From positions 1-64,000 of the forward strand of contig JAEWAB010000002.1 in NCBI GenBank assembly GCA_023391875.1: a stretch of 64,000 nucleotides of DNA, read 5' to 3'. Positions 34,918 to 42,505 of this stretch are shown one piece after another. The notes under the pieces were generated by a model. That model did no database searches, was not told the origin of the DNA, and saw only the letters and a list, made by a program, of their open reading frames with translations. Source of the stretch: Bacillota bacterium (GTDB taxonomy: Bacteria; Bacillota; Clostridia; Oscillospirales; Ruminococcaceae). A program made the translations under genes and the position numbers. Every line of letters begins with the position of its first letter. The stretch's first letter is position 1.

Positions 34918-35049
34918 ATGGGCACTGAAAAGAAAAACATCTCTGTTGTCAATGACAGAAAGAAAATGAAAGCCAAGAATAAAGAAGTTAAGAATGAACT
35001 TCGTGCAAAAAACAATAGGAAGGTATTAGAAAAGATCGATCCGCAATAA
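34918..35049 (+). CDS. Small Lys-rich protein, unknown
   Basis: An open frame of 43 residues begins MGTEKKNISVVNDRKKMKAK and ends KVLEKIDPQ. It is highly basic and likely helical, with no Cys and no membrane segment. GAAAGGAG lies about nine bases before the ATG, and an intrinsic terminator follows 24 bases after the stop, so it reads as a complete gene. It faces opposite to all its neighbours in the accessory region. Its charge suggests nucleic-acid or ribosome binding, but this is a guess; I recognise no family. Confidence 0.7.
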   Translation: MGTEKKNISVVNDRKKMKAKNKEVKNELRAKNNRKVLEKIDPQ

Positions 35050-35072
35050 ATATTATTACGGTTTGAAAATTG

Positions 35073-35106
35073 AGCAAGGATTTCCTAGGAGTCCTTGCTT
35101 TTTATT
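35073..35106 (+). terminator. Intrinsic terminator of the small Lys-rich gene
   Basis: AGCAAGGA (35073-35080) and TCCTTGCT (35092-35099) pair around TTTCCTAGGAG and are followed by TTTTATT. Confidence 0.85.
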
Positions 35107-35175
35107 ATACTACAATATAAAATACATGCAGTTCAATCATGGAAATTAAATGGTATTTCTCGTTTCTGCCGATCA

Positions 35176-36318
35176 TTACCCAAAAATGCGTGCGGCAGCG
35201 GCCATATTGTCGATAATAGGTACATCAAAAGGACAGCGGCTCTCACAGTTTCCGCAGCCGATGCAATCCTTGCCACCATGTACAAGCCCCGCATAATGAG
35301 AACGGATGGAGGGCGGGATATTCCCCTCATCCAGCCGGGCAATATCCAGGTATTTGTTGACAGCTGCGATGTCGATTTCGGCGGGGCATGGCTGACAGTG
35401 GCTGCAATACACGCAGTTACCCCTAAAATCGTTGCGCAACGTGCCCAGCACGGGGGTGTAGTCACGCTCACTGTCACTCGTGTCAAGATAATGTACGGCG
35501 TCCAGCACTTCTGCACCGGTCTTGCAACCTAACAGAACACTTGCCACGGCAGGACGGGTTAAGGCATAGTGGATACATTGCGCGACGGTCATGGGCTTTT
35601 GGAAGGGAGTGTTTTCGGCCGAGATCAATTTGCCCGCTCCGAGCGACTTCATCACGGTAATACCCACACCCTTTTGCTCGCATAACTTGTAAAGGGCAGC
35701 ACGCTTGGGGTCAATTCCCCGAAATGCCGCCGGATTGAGCCCCTTATGCAGCTCATCAAGCGTATAGGTTTCGGCAGGGTAAAGATCGAACGCCAGATTG
35801 ATACTGAACAAAAGTATCTCCGGCAACCCTGTCTCTATCACACGCATCGCCATTTCCGGATTATGTGAGCTAAAGCCAATGTGGCCGATATCGCCGTGTT
35901 TTTTAAGTCGCTGCACATAATCGGCGAAACCTGTGTCAAACACGCCCTTATAATCTTCCTCGGAATCGATAAAAAACATCATGCCAAAATCGATATAGCC
36001 GCCAAAAATACGTAGTAAATCCTCGAAATACCGCCGAACCACCGGCAGATTGCGGCTGATGTCGTACTGCTGGCCAATATCCGTGGAGCCGATATGCCCC
36101 TGAATCATCACTTTGTTACGTCGGTCTCCGAGCGCCTTGGCGATATTCTCCCTTATCTCCCTGCCAGGCATAAACACATCGAGCAGATTGATCCCCTGCT
36201 CCAGCGCCGTGTCGATGGTCTCTCTAATCTGGTCGTAGGGCCTGCCGTCCAGATGCTCACAGCCAAGGCCAATGATGCTGCCCTGCCGCCTGGTTTTTCC
36301 GATTTCCCTGTAATTCAT
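35176..36318 (-). CDS. Aldo/keto reductase-like Fe-S protein
   Basis: The 380-residue protein has a TIM-barrel aldo/keto reductase domain and a C-terminal ferredoxin-like region with two Cys clusters: CVYCSHCQPCP and CIGCGNCESRCPF, so probably two 4Fe-4S clusters. The usual catalytic set looks broken: the Tyr expected a few residues after NLLD is missing (NLLDVFMPGRE), the Lys site reads VMIQGHIG, and the His site reads DFGMMFFID. It probably does not work as a simple NADPH reductase and may pass electrons instead. The ATG at 36318 has AGGTGA five bases upstream. Its GC content is nearer the core than the neighbouring AT-rich genes. Confidence 0.85.
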   Translation of the reverse strand: MNYREIGKTRRQGSIIGLGCEHLDGRPYDQIRETIDTALEQGINLLDVFMPGREIRENIAKALGDRRNKVMIQGHIGSTDIGQQYDISRNLPVVRRYFEDLLRIFGGYIDFGMMFFIDSEEDYKGVFDTGFADYVQRLKKHGDIGHIGFSSHNPEMAMRVIETGLPEILLFSINLAFDLYPAETYTLDELHKGLNPAAFRGIDPKRAALYKLCEQKGVGITVMKSLGAGKLISAENTPFQKPMTVAQCIHYALTRPAVASVLLGCKTGAEVLDAVHYLDTSDSERDYTPVLGTLRNDFRGNCVYCSHCQPCPAEIDIAAVNKYLDIARLDEGNIPPSIRSHYAGLVHGGKDCIGCGNCESRCPFDVPIIDNMAAAARIFG

Positions 36319-36443
36319 ATGATTCACCTGTCCTTTGGCTATTCAGTGGGGCCTGTTTTGAGGAGTATGGTAATTAAAGTATGAGAATATCCTTTTATTG
36401 CATTGCTAAATATTTAGTTCTTGCTTACTTGGCACTGTGTAAA

Positions 36444-36503
36444 CATAATGGAAAGTTAATTGGACGTTTTCAAGAGCGCTCGACGTACCATAATGGGAAG
36501 TTC
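36444..36503. repeat. Paired 15-bp repeat site C
   Basis: CATAATGGAAAGTTA (36444-36458) and CATAATGGGAAGTTC (36489-36503) start 45 bases apart in direct orientation, with TTTTCAAGAGCGCTCGACG between them as in site A. It lies 56 bases beyond the VOC gene stop. Confidence 0.8.
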
Positions 36504-36558
36504 CGAGAATGCTCCGAGTTACACAGTTTGCTCATACTACGATAATATACCTCGACAT

Positions 36559-36954
36559 TTATGAGAGCGAAAGTTGCCAAGTCAACCCAAACTTATCCTG
36601 TACCCAGCAATATAGTTTTGCAAACGGATACTCGCCAAGCCCCACTAACTCAAATCCTCCGTCTGTAAGCATCTTGTGCGCTCTCCGAAGTTCAGCCTCA
36701 TCATCACAGTTTACGTAAATTGAGGTTGACGGCGTGAGACTATGGGCGTGGCCTTCCGAATCCATAAATCTAAAGGTAGTGCCCTTGATAGTAAATAACA
36801 CACTTTGCACCTTGCCTGCCGGCCCCATTGGGTTGTCACCTGTCCAGCGCACAAGATTTTCGATTTTTACATCGCTGAAAACCTCGGCGTACAGATTGAT
36901 TGCTTCCTCTGCCTTGCAATTCGTGAACATGAAAAACGGATATGCCCTGTTCAT
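36559..36954 (-). CDS. VOC-family protein, PhnB-like
   Basis: The 131-residue protein is one vicinal-oxygen-chelate domain of the PhnB/3-demethylubiquinone-methyltransferase-like group, beginning YPFFMFTNCKAEEAINLYAEVF and ending WVQDKFGLTWQLSL. Family members are metal-binding enzymes or resistance proteins; no substrate can be named. GGGAGG precedes the ATG at 36954 at seven bases. It is framed by repeat site C and the second copy of the conserved upstream element. Confidence 0.85.
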   Translation of the reverse strand: MNRAYPFFMFTNCKAEEAINLYAEVFSDVKIENLVRWTGDNPMGPAGKVQSVLFTIKGTTFRFMDSEGHAHSLTPSTSIYVNCDDEAELRRAHKMLTDGGFELVGLGEYPFAKLYCWVQDKFGLTWQLSLS

Positions 36955-36962
36955 AAGAAAAC

Positions 36963-37043
36963 CTCCCGATAATATAAATTATGTTCAGTTTACCAAAAGA
37001 AAGTTAGGTATGTGTTAAACAAACTCCGACTAAAATTCGCCGC
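36963..37043. repeat. Upstream element, copy 2
   Basis: GATAATATAAATTATGTT directly before the VOC ribosome site and TTAAACAAACTCCGACTAAA 52 bases on repeat the arrangement at 34686-34764. The blocks agree at most positions over about 80 bases. The following part of the gap, 37044-37193, shows no gene. Confidence 0.65.
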
Positions 37044-37193
37044 AATCAAACGACACGCGGGCAGCGGTAGCCTTAGTACGCATCATACAGATAACTTCAT
37101 TCTATCACCCGCCATGGGCAATATCAAGCAATCTGCGTCTATAAAACCGTGCAAAACACCGAAATATTTTACAGAATTCGTAATAAAAAACGG

Positions 37194-37222
37194 TTGACAA
37201 ACAAAACAGGAAAGGATATACT
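37194..37222 (+). promoter_or_regulatory. Promoter of the aromatic operon
   Basis: Consensus TTGACA (37194-37199) and TATACT (37217-37222) are 17 bases apart. It starts the transcript carrying the Phe-rich leader peptide and the attenuator before aroF. Confidence 0.85.
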
Positions 37223-37256
37223 ATAACAAACCTAGGGGAAAGGGGAATGCGGCCTC

Positions 37257-37382
37257 ATGGCGAATGTTTTTGCAGCGGCAATTTCGTTTTTTTACTTTAT
37301 TAGCTTGGGCTATTTCTTTAGCGCAGGCTTTTTTTGCTGCTATAAAACATCAAGCCGACGGTTAACATTCCAACCTTCGTAA
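37257..37382 (+). CDS. Phe-rich leader peptide of the aro-phe operon
   Basis: An open frame of 41 codons lies between the promoter and the attenuator terminator. Translation includes AAAISFFYFISLGYFFSAGF followed by FCCYKTSSRR; nine of 41 residues are Phe, mostly TTT codons, and three are Tyr. Its stop codon lies 23 bases before the terminator stem. This is the design of pheA/aroF-type leader peptides: ribosomes stall at Phe codons when charged tRNA-Phe is scarce and so prevent termination. The ribosome site (AAGGGG) is about ten bases upstream. Downstream genes make chorismate and prephenate products leading to Phe. Attenuation is inferred from layout, not shown. Confidence 0.8.
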   Translation: MANVFAAAISFFYFISLGYFFSAGFFCCYKTSSRRLTFQPS

Positions 37383-37405
37383 CGGCGTATACGAATGGAA
37401 ATAAC

Positions 37406-37446
37406 GGGCTGATGCTTTAAAGTGGTAAAGCATCGGCCCTTTTTGT
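37406..37446 (+). terminator. Attenuator terminator before aroF
   Basis: GGGCTGATGCTTTA (37406-37419) pairs with TAAAGCATCGGCCC (37426-37439), with one G-T pair, and is followed by TTTTTG. It lies 90 bases before the aroF start, so transcription must read through it. Between the leader stop region and this stem, short pairings such as CATTC/GAATG and TTCGTA/TACGAA could form a competing structure. Confidence 0.85.
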
Positions 37447-37529
37447 TTGTAGACGCACAAAACATGCAAAGAAAGGCGCAGTTCAACGATAAATTGTTGA
37501 GCTGCTGGAAGAAAGGAACGGTTATTTCT

Positions 37530-38540
37530 ATGGTTGTACTTGTAAAACAGGGCACGGATGATGTAAAATTACAGAGGCTGATCGCGCAGCTGCAAGGCTA
37601 CGGGGTTCAGGTGCACCCGGTAAAGGGTACCCAGACCACCATCCTCGGGCTTATCGGCGACACCTCGGCGGTGGATATCGACCAGATTTCCTCCATCGAC
37701 ATTGTCGAGAGCGTCAAGCGCATTCAGGAGCCGTACAAAAACGCCAACCGCAAGTTTCACCCCGTCGACACGGTCGTGGAGGTGAACGGCTTAAAGATTG
37801 GCGGCGGCTATTTTCAGGTGATCGCGGGGCCCTGCTCGGTAGAGAGCGAGGAGCAGATCTGCGAGGTGGCTACCCGGGTAAAAAAGGCGGGGGCGAACCT
37901 GTTGCGTGGCGGTGCGTTTAAGCCGCGCACCTCTCCCTACGCGTTCCAGGGGCTGCGCGCCGAGGGCATCGAGCTGTTAAGCAAAGCGCGCGAGCAAACC
38001 GGGTTGCCGATCGTCACCGAGATCATGAGCGCTTCGCACATCCCGCTATTTGAAACGGTGGATATCATTCAGGTGGGCGCGCGCAACATGCAAAACTTCG
38101 AGCTGCTTAAAGAGCTGGGCAAGCTAAGAAAGCCCATTTTGCTCAAGCGGGGCTTAGCCAACACGATTGAAGAGCTGCTGATGAGCGCCGAGTATATCAT
38201 GGCGGGCGGCAACACACAGGTCATTCTGTGCGAGCGCGGCATCCGCACCTTTGAAACCGCCACTCGCAACACCCTCGATATCTCGGCAATCCCGATCCTC
38301 AAACAGAAGTCGCACCTGCCCGTGGTGGTAGACCCCAGCCATGCCGCGGGACTTACCTCGCTGGTGGAGCCGCTCTCGCTTGCGGCGCTCGCCGCGGGGG
38401 CCGACGGCCTGATTATCGAGGTGCACAACAACCCCGAAAAGGCGCTTTCCGACGGCGCGCAGTCCTTGACCCCCGACCAGTTTGACGGGGTGATGGAGAA
38501 GATCAAAGGCGCCGCCGCCTTCTTCGGCAAAACCATGTAA
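37530..38540 (+). CDS. aroF: 3-deoxy-7-phosphoheptulonate synthase (DAHP synthase, type I-beta)
   Basis: This enzyme joins phosphoenolpyruvate and erythrose 4-phosphate in the first step of aromatic amino acid synthesis. The 336-residue protein has an N-terminal ferredoxin-like regulatory domain (about 1-75) and a TIM-barrel catalytic domain with IAGPCSVESEEQI, GGAFKPRTSPYAFQG, VGARNMQNFELLKELG, PILLKRGL and VVDPSHAAG. That layout is type I-beta, in which the small domain can mediate feedback by aromatic amino acids. The start at 37530 (MVVLVKQG) fits the family; the ribosome site AAGGA is a rather distant 12 bases away. It is the first structural gene behind the attenuator. Confidence 0.96.
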   Translation: MVVLVKQGTDDVKLQRLIAQLQGYGVQVHPVKGTQTTILGLIGDTSAVDIDQISSIDIVESVKRIQEPYKNANRKFHPVDTVVEVNGLKIGGGYFQVIAGPCSVESEEQICEVATRVKKAGANLLRGGAFKPRTSPYAFQGLRAEGIELLSKAREQTGLPIVTEIMSASHIPLFETVDIIQVGARNMQNFELLKELGKLRKPILLKRGLANTIEELLMSAEYIMAGGNTQVILCERGIRTFETATRNTLDISAIPILKQKSHLPVVVDPSHAAGLTSLVEPLSLAALAAGADGLIIEVHNNPEKALSDGAQSLTPDQFDGVMEKIKGAAAFFGKTM

Positions 38541-38615
38541 GCATACAGGGCCATGTACAACGCCCTTGTTTTGTATAAAGGATAGAGAGAACAGCGGGAA
38601 GGAAATGGTATAACA

Positions 38616-39668
38616 ATGCAGCTTAGCACCATTCGGGTAAATACCGGCGTCGCCTACGATGTGATTGTGGGCGACGGCCTGCTCGCCGAAAGCGGTGGGT
38701 ATATACGCAAAATAAGCAAGGCGCGGGTGGCGGCAATCGTCACCGACGACAATGTCGCGCCGCTCTACGCCGAGCGGGTGGAGCGCTCCCTCGCCGCCGA
38801 GGGCTTTGAGGTGACGCGCTATGTGATTCCAAACGGCGAGCACTCCAAATGCCATGAGGCGCTGATCGGTATCTACTCGTTTTTAAACCGTAGCGGGGTG
38901 ACGCGTTCGGATATCATCATCGCGCTGGGCGGCGGCGTGGTGGGCGACATCACGGGCTACGCCGCCGCCACCTACCTGCGCGGCGTTTCGTATGTGCAGC
39001 TGCCGACGACATTGCTTTCGCAGGTCGATTCCTCGGTGGGCGGCAAAACGGCGGTGGATATCCCCGAGGGCAAAAACCTCGTGGGGGCGTTCTGGCAGCC
39101 GACGCTGGTGCTGTGCGATGTGTCCACCCTCGCAACCCTGCCGAAGGAGACCTTTGCCGACGGCGCCGCCGAGGTGATCAAGTACGGCGCGATCTGGGAT
39201 GAGGCGCTGTTTGAGCGGCTCGAGCAGGGCGCGCTTTACACCGACACTGCCGCTGTTATCACCCGCTGCATCGACATCAAGCGCGAGGTAGTGGAGCTGG
39301 ATGAGTTTGACAAGAAGCTGCGGGGGGTGCTAAATTTCGGCCACACCCTCGGCCACGCCATCGAGGCCGAAAGCGGCTACACCATCCCCCACGGCTCCGC
39401 GGTGGCGGTGGGTATGGTGCTGATGACAACCGTCTCCGAGCAAAAGCAGCTTACCGAGGCGGGCACCACCGCACGGCTTGCGGCGTGTATTCAGCGCTAC
39501 GGCCTGCGCACCGACACCGACTATATGCTGGCGACGCTCTACCCCCACTGCTTAAGTGATAAAAAGCGTGACGGCGACAGCATAACCCTTGTACTCATTA
39601 AGAAGATTGGTAATTCCTTTCTGTATACCGTTAAAAACGAGAAATTCAAGTTTATTTTAGATATTTAA
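38616..39668 (+). CDS. aroB: 3-dehydroquinate synthase
   Basis: The 350-residue enzyme converts DAHP to 3-dehydroquinate with NAD and a divalent metal, the second shikimate-pathway step. Conserved sequence includes YVIPNGEHSK, ALGGGVVGDITGYAAATYLRGVSYVQLPTTLLSQVDSSVGGKTAVD, the metal site EVIKYGAIWD and FGHTLGHAIE. Length and ends are normal. It starts 75 bases after aroF on the same strand. The spacer to aroA carries a palindromic repeat, but no terminator with a T-run is evident. Confidence 0.97.
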   Translation: MQLSTIRVNTGVAYDVIVGDGLLAESGGYIRKISKARVAAIVTDDNVAPLYAERVERSLAAEGFEVTRYVIPNGEHSKCHEALIGIYSFLNRSGVTRSDIIIALGGGVVGDITGYAAATYLRGVSYVQLPTTLLSQVDSSVGGKTAVDIPEGKNLVGAFWQPTLVLCDVSTLATLPKETFADGAAEVIKYGAIWDEALFERLEQGALYTDTAAVITRCIDIKREVVELDEFDKKLRGVLNFGHTLGHAIEAESGYTIPHGSAVAVGMVLMTTVSEQKQLTEAGTTARLAACIQRYGLRTDTDYMLATLYPHCLSDKKRDGDSITLVLIKKIGNSFLYTVKNEKFKFILDI

Positions 39669-39683
39669 GACGGCGCTTTTGCA

Positions 39684-39757
39684 GCGGGCGAACACAGTGC
39701 GCCCCACAATGCCCCAATGCAAATACGATGAGGGCATAGGGGCGATTATCAATCGCC
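39684..39757. repeat. Palindromic intergenic repeat between aroB and aroA
   Basis: GCGGGCGAACACAGTGCGCC and, 45 bases on, AGGGGCGATTATCAATCGCC are two hairpin-forming units, with ATGCCCC/GGGGCAT pairing between them. The GGGCGAACACAGT part is the reverse of the GTAGGGGCGAACTGTG family at 9124 and 50633. It sits inside an operon without obvious terminator features. Confidence 0.6.
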
Positions 39758-39873
39758 CGTCGAGTACTTAACAGGCACTAGCGGTCTCCCTGCCTACCGC
39801 GATTCGCAAAGGCTCGTTTCAATACCTTATAGGCCGTCATAGCAGGAATAGACCGGAAAGGTTTGAACAATCA

Positions 39874-41124
39874 ATGGATAAAATCGTACACCCCTCTATC
39901 ATCAGCGGCCACTTTACGGCGCCGTCCTCGAAATCGGCCTCGCACCGTGCGGTACTCGCCGCGGCGCTGGCTAAGGGCGAAAGCCGCCTTGAAAACCTCG
40001 CCGAGAACGACGATATCGCCGCCACCGTTCAGGCGGCGTCGGCGCTGGGGGCGAGCATCCTGCGCCAAGGCGGAGGTGCTGTGGTACACGGGATAGAACA
40101 CCCGCCCGAGCACGCGCAGATCACCTGCAAAGAGAGCGGTTCCACCCTGCGGTTTATCCTGCCCGTCGCGGCGGCGCTGGGGGTAAACGCCGTGTTCCAC
40201 GGCGAGGGCAGGCTGCCCAGCCGCCCCATTCACCTGCTGCTGGATGAGCTGTGTAAGCACGGCATCACCACCGACTACGCGGGCACCATGCCGTTCGGCA
40301 TCGCGGGCAGGCTGCAAAGCGGGGTGTATACCATAAACGGCGGGGTAAGCTCGCAGTTTGTCACGGGGTTGCTGTTCGCGCTGCCCTTGCTGGGAGGCGA
40401 CAGCGAGATTGTCATCGAGGGCAGGCTGGAGTCCAAGCCCTATGTGGATATGACCGTTTCCGCCCTGCGCAGCTTCGGGGTGGAGGTGGCCGAGGCCCCG
40501 ACCGGATATTTTGTAAAAGGCGGGCAGCATTATACAAATTGTACAATGTATGTAGAGGGTGACTACTCGGGCGCGGCGTTTATGCTGGCGGCTGCGGCTT
40601 TAAGCGGCGAGGTTCGCTGCGAGGGGCTTACGGAGCACTCGCTGCAGGGCGACCGTGCCATACTGCCGCTCTTACAGCGCTTCGGCGCACAGGTTGTACA
40701 GGACGCGGGCGGTGTGACGGTAAAGGCGGGGCCGCTTTCCGGCATCGAGATCGCCGCCGCCGACATCCCCGACCTTGTGCCGGTGCTGGCGGCGGTGGCG
40801 GCCTGCGCAAAGGGCACTACTATTATAAAAGGTGCCGCGCGGCTGCGAATCAAGGAATCCGACCGTCTGACGGCGGTGGCACAGATGCTGGGCGGCTTGG
40901 GCGCCGAGATTGCCCAGACCGACGACGGGCTGATCATCACCGGCAAGCCCGCGCTTGCGGGCGGCGAGGCGCAGAGCTTTGGCGACCACCGCATCGCGAT
41001 GTCCGCCGCGGTGGCGGCACTTAAGTGCACAAGCCCCGTTACCGTCAAGGGCGCCGAGTGCGTGAGCAAGTCGTACCCCAACTTTTTTGAAGATCTCAGT
41101 ACCCTTACAAAGGCAAATTTTTAA
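39874..41124 (+). CDS. aroA: 3-phosphoshikimate 1-carboxyvinyltransferase (EPSP synthase)
   Basis: This 416-residue enzyme transfers enolpyruvyl from PEP to shikimate 3-phosphate. Key parts are APSSKSASHRAVLAAALA at the N-terminus (Lys and Ser/Arg contacts), CKESGSTLRFILPVAAALG, PSRPIHLLLDEL, GGVSSQFVTGLLFALPLL, the PDLVPVLAAVAA loop, RLRIKESDRL and FGDHRIAMSAAV. The motif GESGST-like loop reads KESGSTLRF. The ATG at 39874 has AAAGG about 12 bases upstream. It lies third in the operon. The sequence belongs to the bacterial EPSP synthases; glyphosate class cannot be judged safely by eye. Confidence 0.96.
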   Translation: MDKIVHPSIISGHFTAPSSKSASHRAVLAAALAKGESRLENLAENDDIAATVQAASALGASILRQGGGAVVHGIEHPPEHAQITCKESGSTLRFILPVAAALGVNAVFHGEGRLPSRPIHLLLDELCKHGITTDYAGTMPFGIAGRLQSGVYTINGGVSSQFVTGLLFALPLLGGDSEIVIEGRLESKPYVDMTVSALRSFGVEVAEAPTGYFVKGGQHYTNCTMYVEGDYSGAAFMLAAAALSGEVRCEGLTEHSLQGDRAILPLLQRFGAQVVQDAGGVTVKAGPLSGIEIAAADIPDLVPVLAAVAACAKGTTIIKGAARLRIKESDRLTAVAQMLGGLGAEIAQTDDGLIITGKPALAGGEAQSFGDHRIAMSAAVAALKCTSPVTVKGAECVSKSYPNFFEDLSTLTKANF

Positions 41125-41232
41125 TAGACGAAGCGGGCGATGGGTTGGTATTTATGCGGCGGGGGCTGCCCGCCGCAGAACCCTATCATAGGTTCCCCGC
41201 TATCGATTGATATAAATCAGGAGGAAACTGCA

Positions 41233-42318
41233 ATGTCATCTACATGGGGCGATAGGCTTAAAATATCCATCTTTGGTGAAAGCCACAGCGAGGGGATCGG
41301 TGTGGTCATCGATGGCTTTCCCGCGGGCATAGAAATAGATTTTAATGATGTAGCGCGTTTTATGGCGCGGCGCGCGCCCGCGGGGCAGGGCTATTCCACC
41401 AAGCGCAAGGAGGCCGATACCCCTGAGGTGCTTTCGGGCATCCTCAACAACGTCACCTGCGGCACGCCCATCTGCTGCGTCATCCGCAATACCGATACCC
41501 GTTCGCAGGATTACGCCTCCATCGCGCTCAAGCCCCGCCCGGGCCATGCCGATTACACCGGCTTTGTGCGCTACGGCGGGTATAACGACCCGCGCGGCGG
41601 CGGGCATTTTTCGGGCAGGCTGACGGCGCCGCTCGTGTTTGCGGGTGCCTTGTGCAGGCAGCTGCTCGCGGCGAAGGGGGTCACTATCGGCGCGCATATC
41701 AGCGAGATTGCCGGTATAAGCGATACCCCGTTTAACGAGGCCGCCGTCACCGCGCAAGAGCTGCGCGCGCTTTGGGAAAAGCCGCTGCCGGTGCTGAACG
41801 GTGCCAAGGGCGAGCAGATGCTTGCCGCCATTGAGCAGAAGCGCATGGAGTGCGACTCGGTAGGCGGCGTGGTGGAATGCGCCGTGGTTGGGCTGCCCGT
41901 GGGCCTTGGCAGCCCGATGTTCGGCAGCGTGGAGGGTGTACTTTCGGGGCTGTTGTTCGGCATTCCCGCCGTCAAGGGCGTGGAGTTCGGCGCGGGCTTT
42001 GCCGCGGCGCGCATGACGGGCAGCGAGCACAACGACAGCTTCATCATCAAGGGTGGCGCCGTTAAAACCAAAACCAACCATCACGGGGGCATTCTGGGGG
42101 GCATTACCTCGGGCATGCCGCTGGTTTTCAGGGCGGCGTTTAAGCCCACCCCCTCGATTGCGAAGCAGCAGCAAACCGTAGACCTTGCCGCGATGACCAA
42201 TGCGCAGATTGAGGTGCAGGGTAGGCACGACCCCTGCGTGGTGCCGCGCGCCGTCCCCTGTGTGGAGGCCGCCGCCGCGGTTGCGCTCGCCGATATCTGC
42301 CTGCAGGCAAACCGCTAA
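41233..42318 (+). CDS. aroC: Chorismate synthase
   Basis: The 361-residue flavoenzyme makes chorismate from EPSP and needs reduced FMN. Visible signatures are WGDRLKISIFGESHSEGIGVVIDGFPAG, the KRKEADTPEVLSG loop, RPGHADYTG, YNDPRGGGHFSGRLTAPLVFAGAL, HNDSFIIKGGAVKTKTNHHGGILGGITSGMPLVFR and GRHDPCVVPRAVPCVEA. The ATG at 41233 is fixed by AGGAGG seven bases upstream; the in-frame start 93 bases earlier has no site. A 104-base inverted-repeat element separates it from pheA. Confidence 0.97.
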   Translation: MSSTWGDRLKISIFGESHSEGIGVVIDGFPAGIEIDFNDVARFMARRAPAGQGYSTKRKEADTPEVLSGILNNVTCGTPICCVIRNTDTRSQDYASIALKPRPGHADYTGFVRYGGYNDPRGGGHFSGRLTAPLVFAGALCRQLLAAKGVTIGAHISEIAGISDTPFNEAAVTAQELRALWEKPLPVLNGAKGEQMLAAIEQKRMECDSVGGVVECAVVGLPVGLGSPMFGSVEGVLSGLLFGIPAVKGVEFGAGFAAARMTGSEHNDSFIIKGGAVKTKTNHHGGILGGITSGMPLVFRAAFKPTPSIAKQQQTVDLAAMTNAQIEVQGRHDPCVVPRAVPCVEAAAAVALADICLQANR

Positions 42319-42319
42319 A

Positions 42320-42423
42320 AATACTAATTCCAATAAGAAATATAACGTAAAAATTCTTCACAAAAGGCATAAATTCAACCTTTTGCTCGAATTTTTTCTA
42401 TATTTCTAATTGAAATAAGTATT
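42320..42423. repeat. 104-bp long-hairpin (MITE-like) element
   Basis: The 25 bases from 42320 (beginning AATACTAATTCCAATAAG) are inverted at 42399-42423 with about three mismatches. Inside them AAAAATTC/GAATTTTT and AAAAGG/CCTTTT also pair, so almost the whole unit folds into one long hairpin. It is AT-rich in a GC-rich operon and has no open frame. It may be a small non-autonomous transposable element or a processing or pausing site between aroC and pheA. Confidence 0.65.
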
Positions 42424-42505
42424 AACACGATTTTTCAAGCTTTGGCTGCGCCCGTTTGGCGGTAGGCTATACGGTATCGCGCAGCCGGAAAGGCAAGAAC
42501 AGTAT

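Noticed and set aside
33211..36503. Classic integron with attC sites
   Set aside because: The repeats are direct rather than inverted, show no core RYYYAAC/GTTRRRY pair in the required layout, and no intI gene is present. I keep only the word cassette-like.
37193..37449. T-box riboswitch before aroF
   Set aside because: No AGGGTGGNACCGCG-type T-box sequence is seen; the Phe-rich frame plus terminator explains the region better.
41236..42333. 365-codon minus-strand frame opposite aroC
   Set aside because: The plus strand is unambiguously chorismate synthase; the antisense frame has His/Arg-rich shadow composition.
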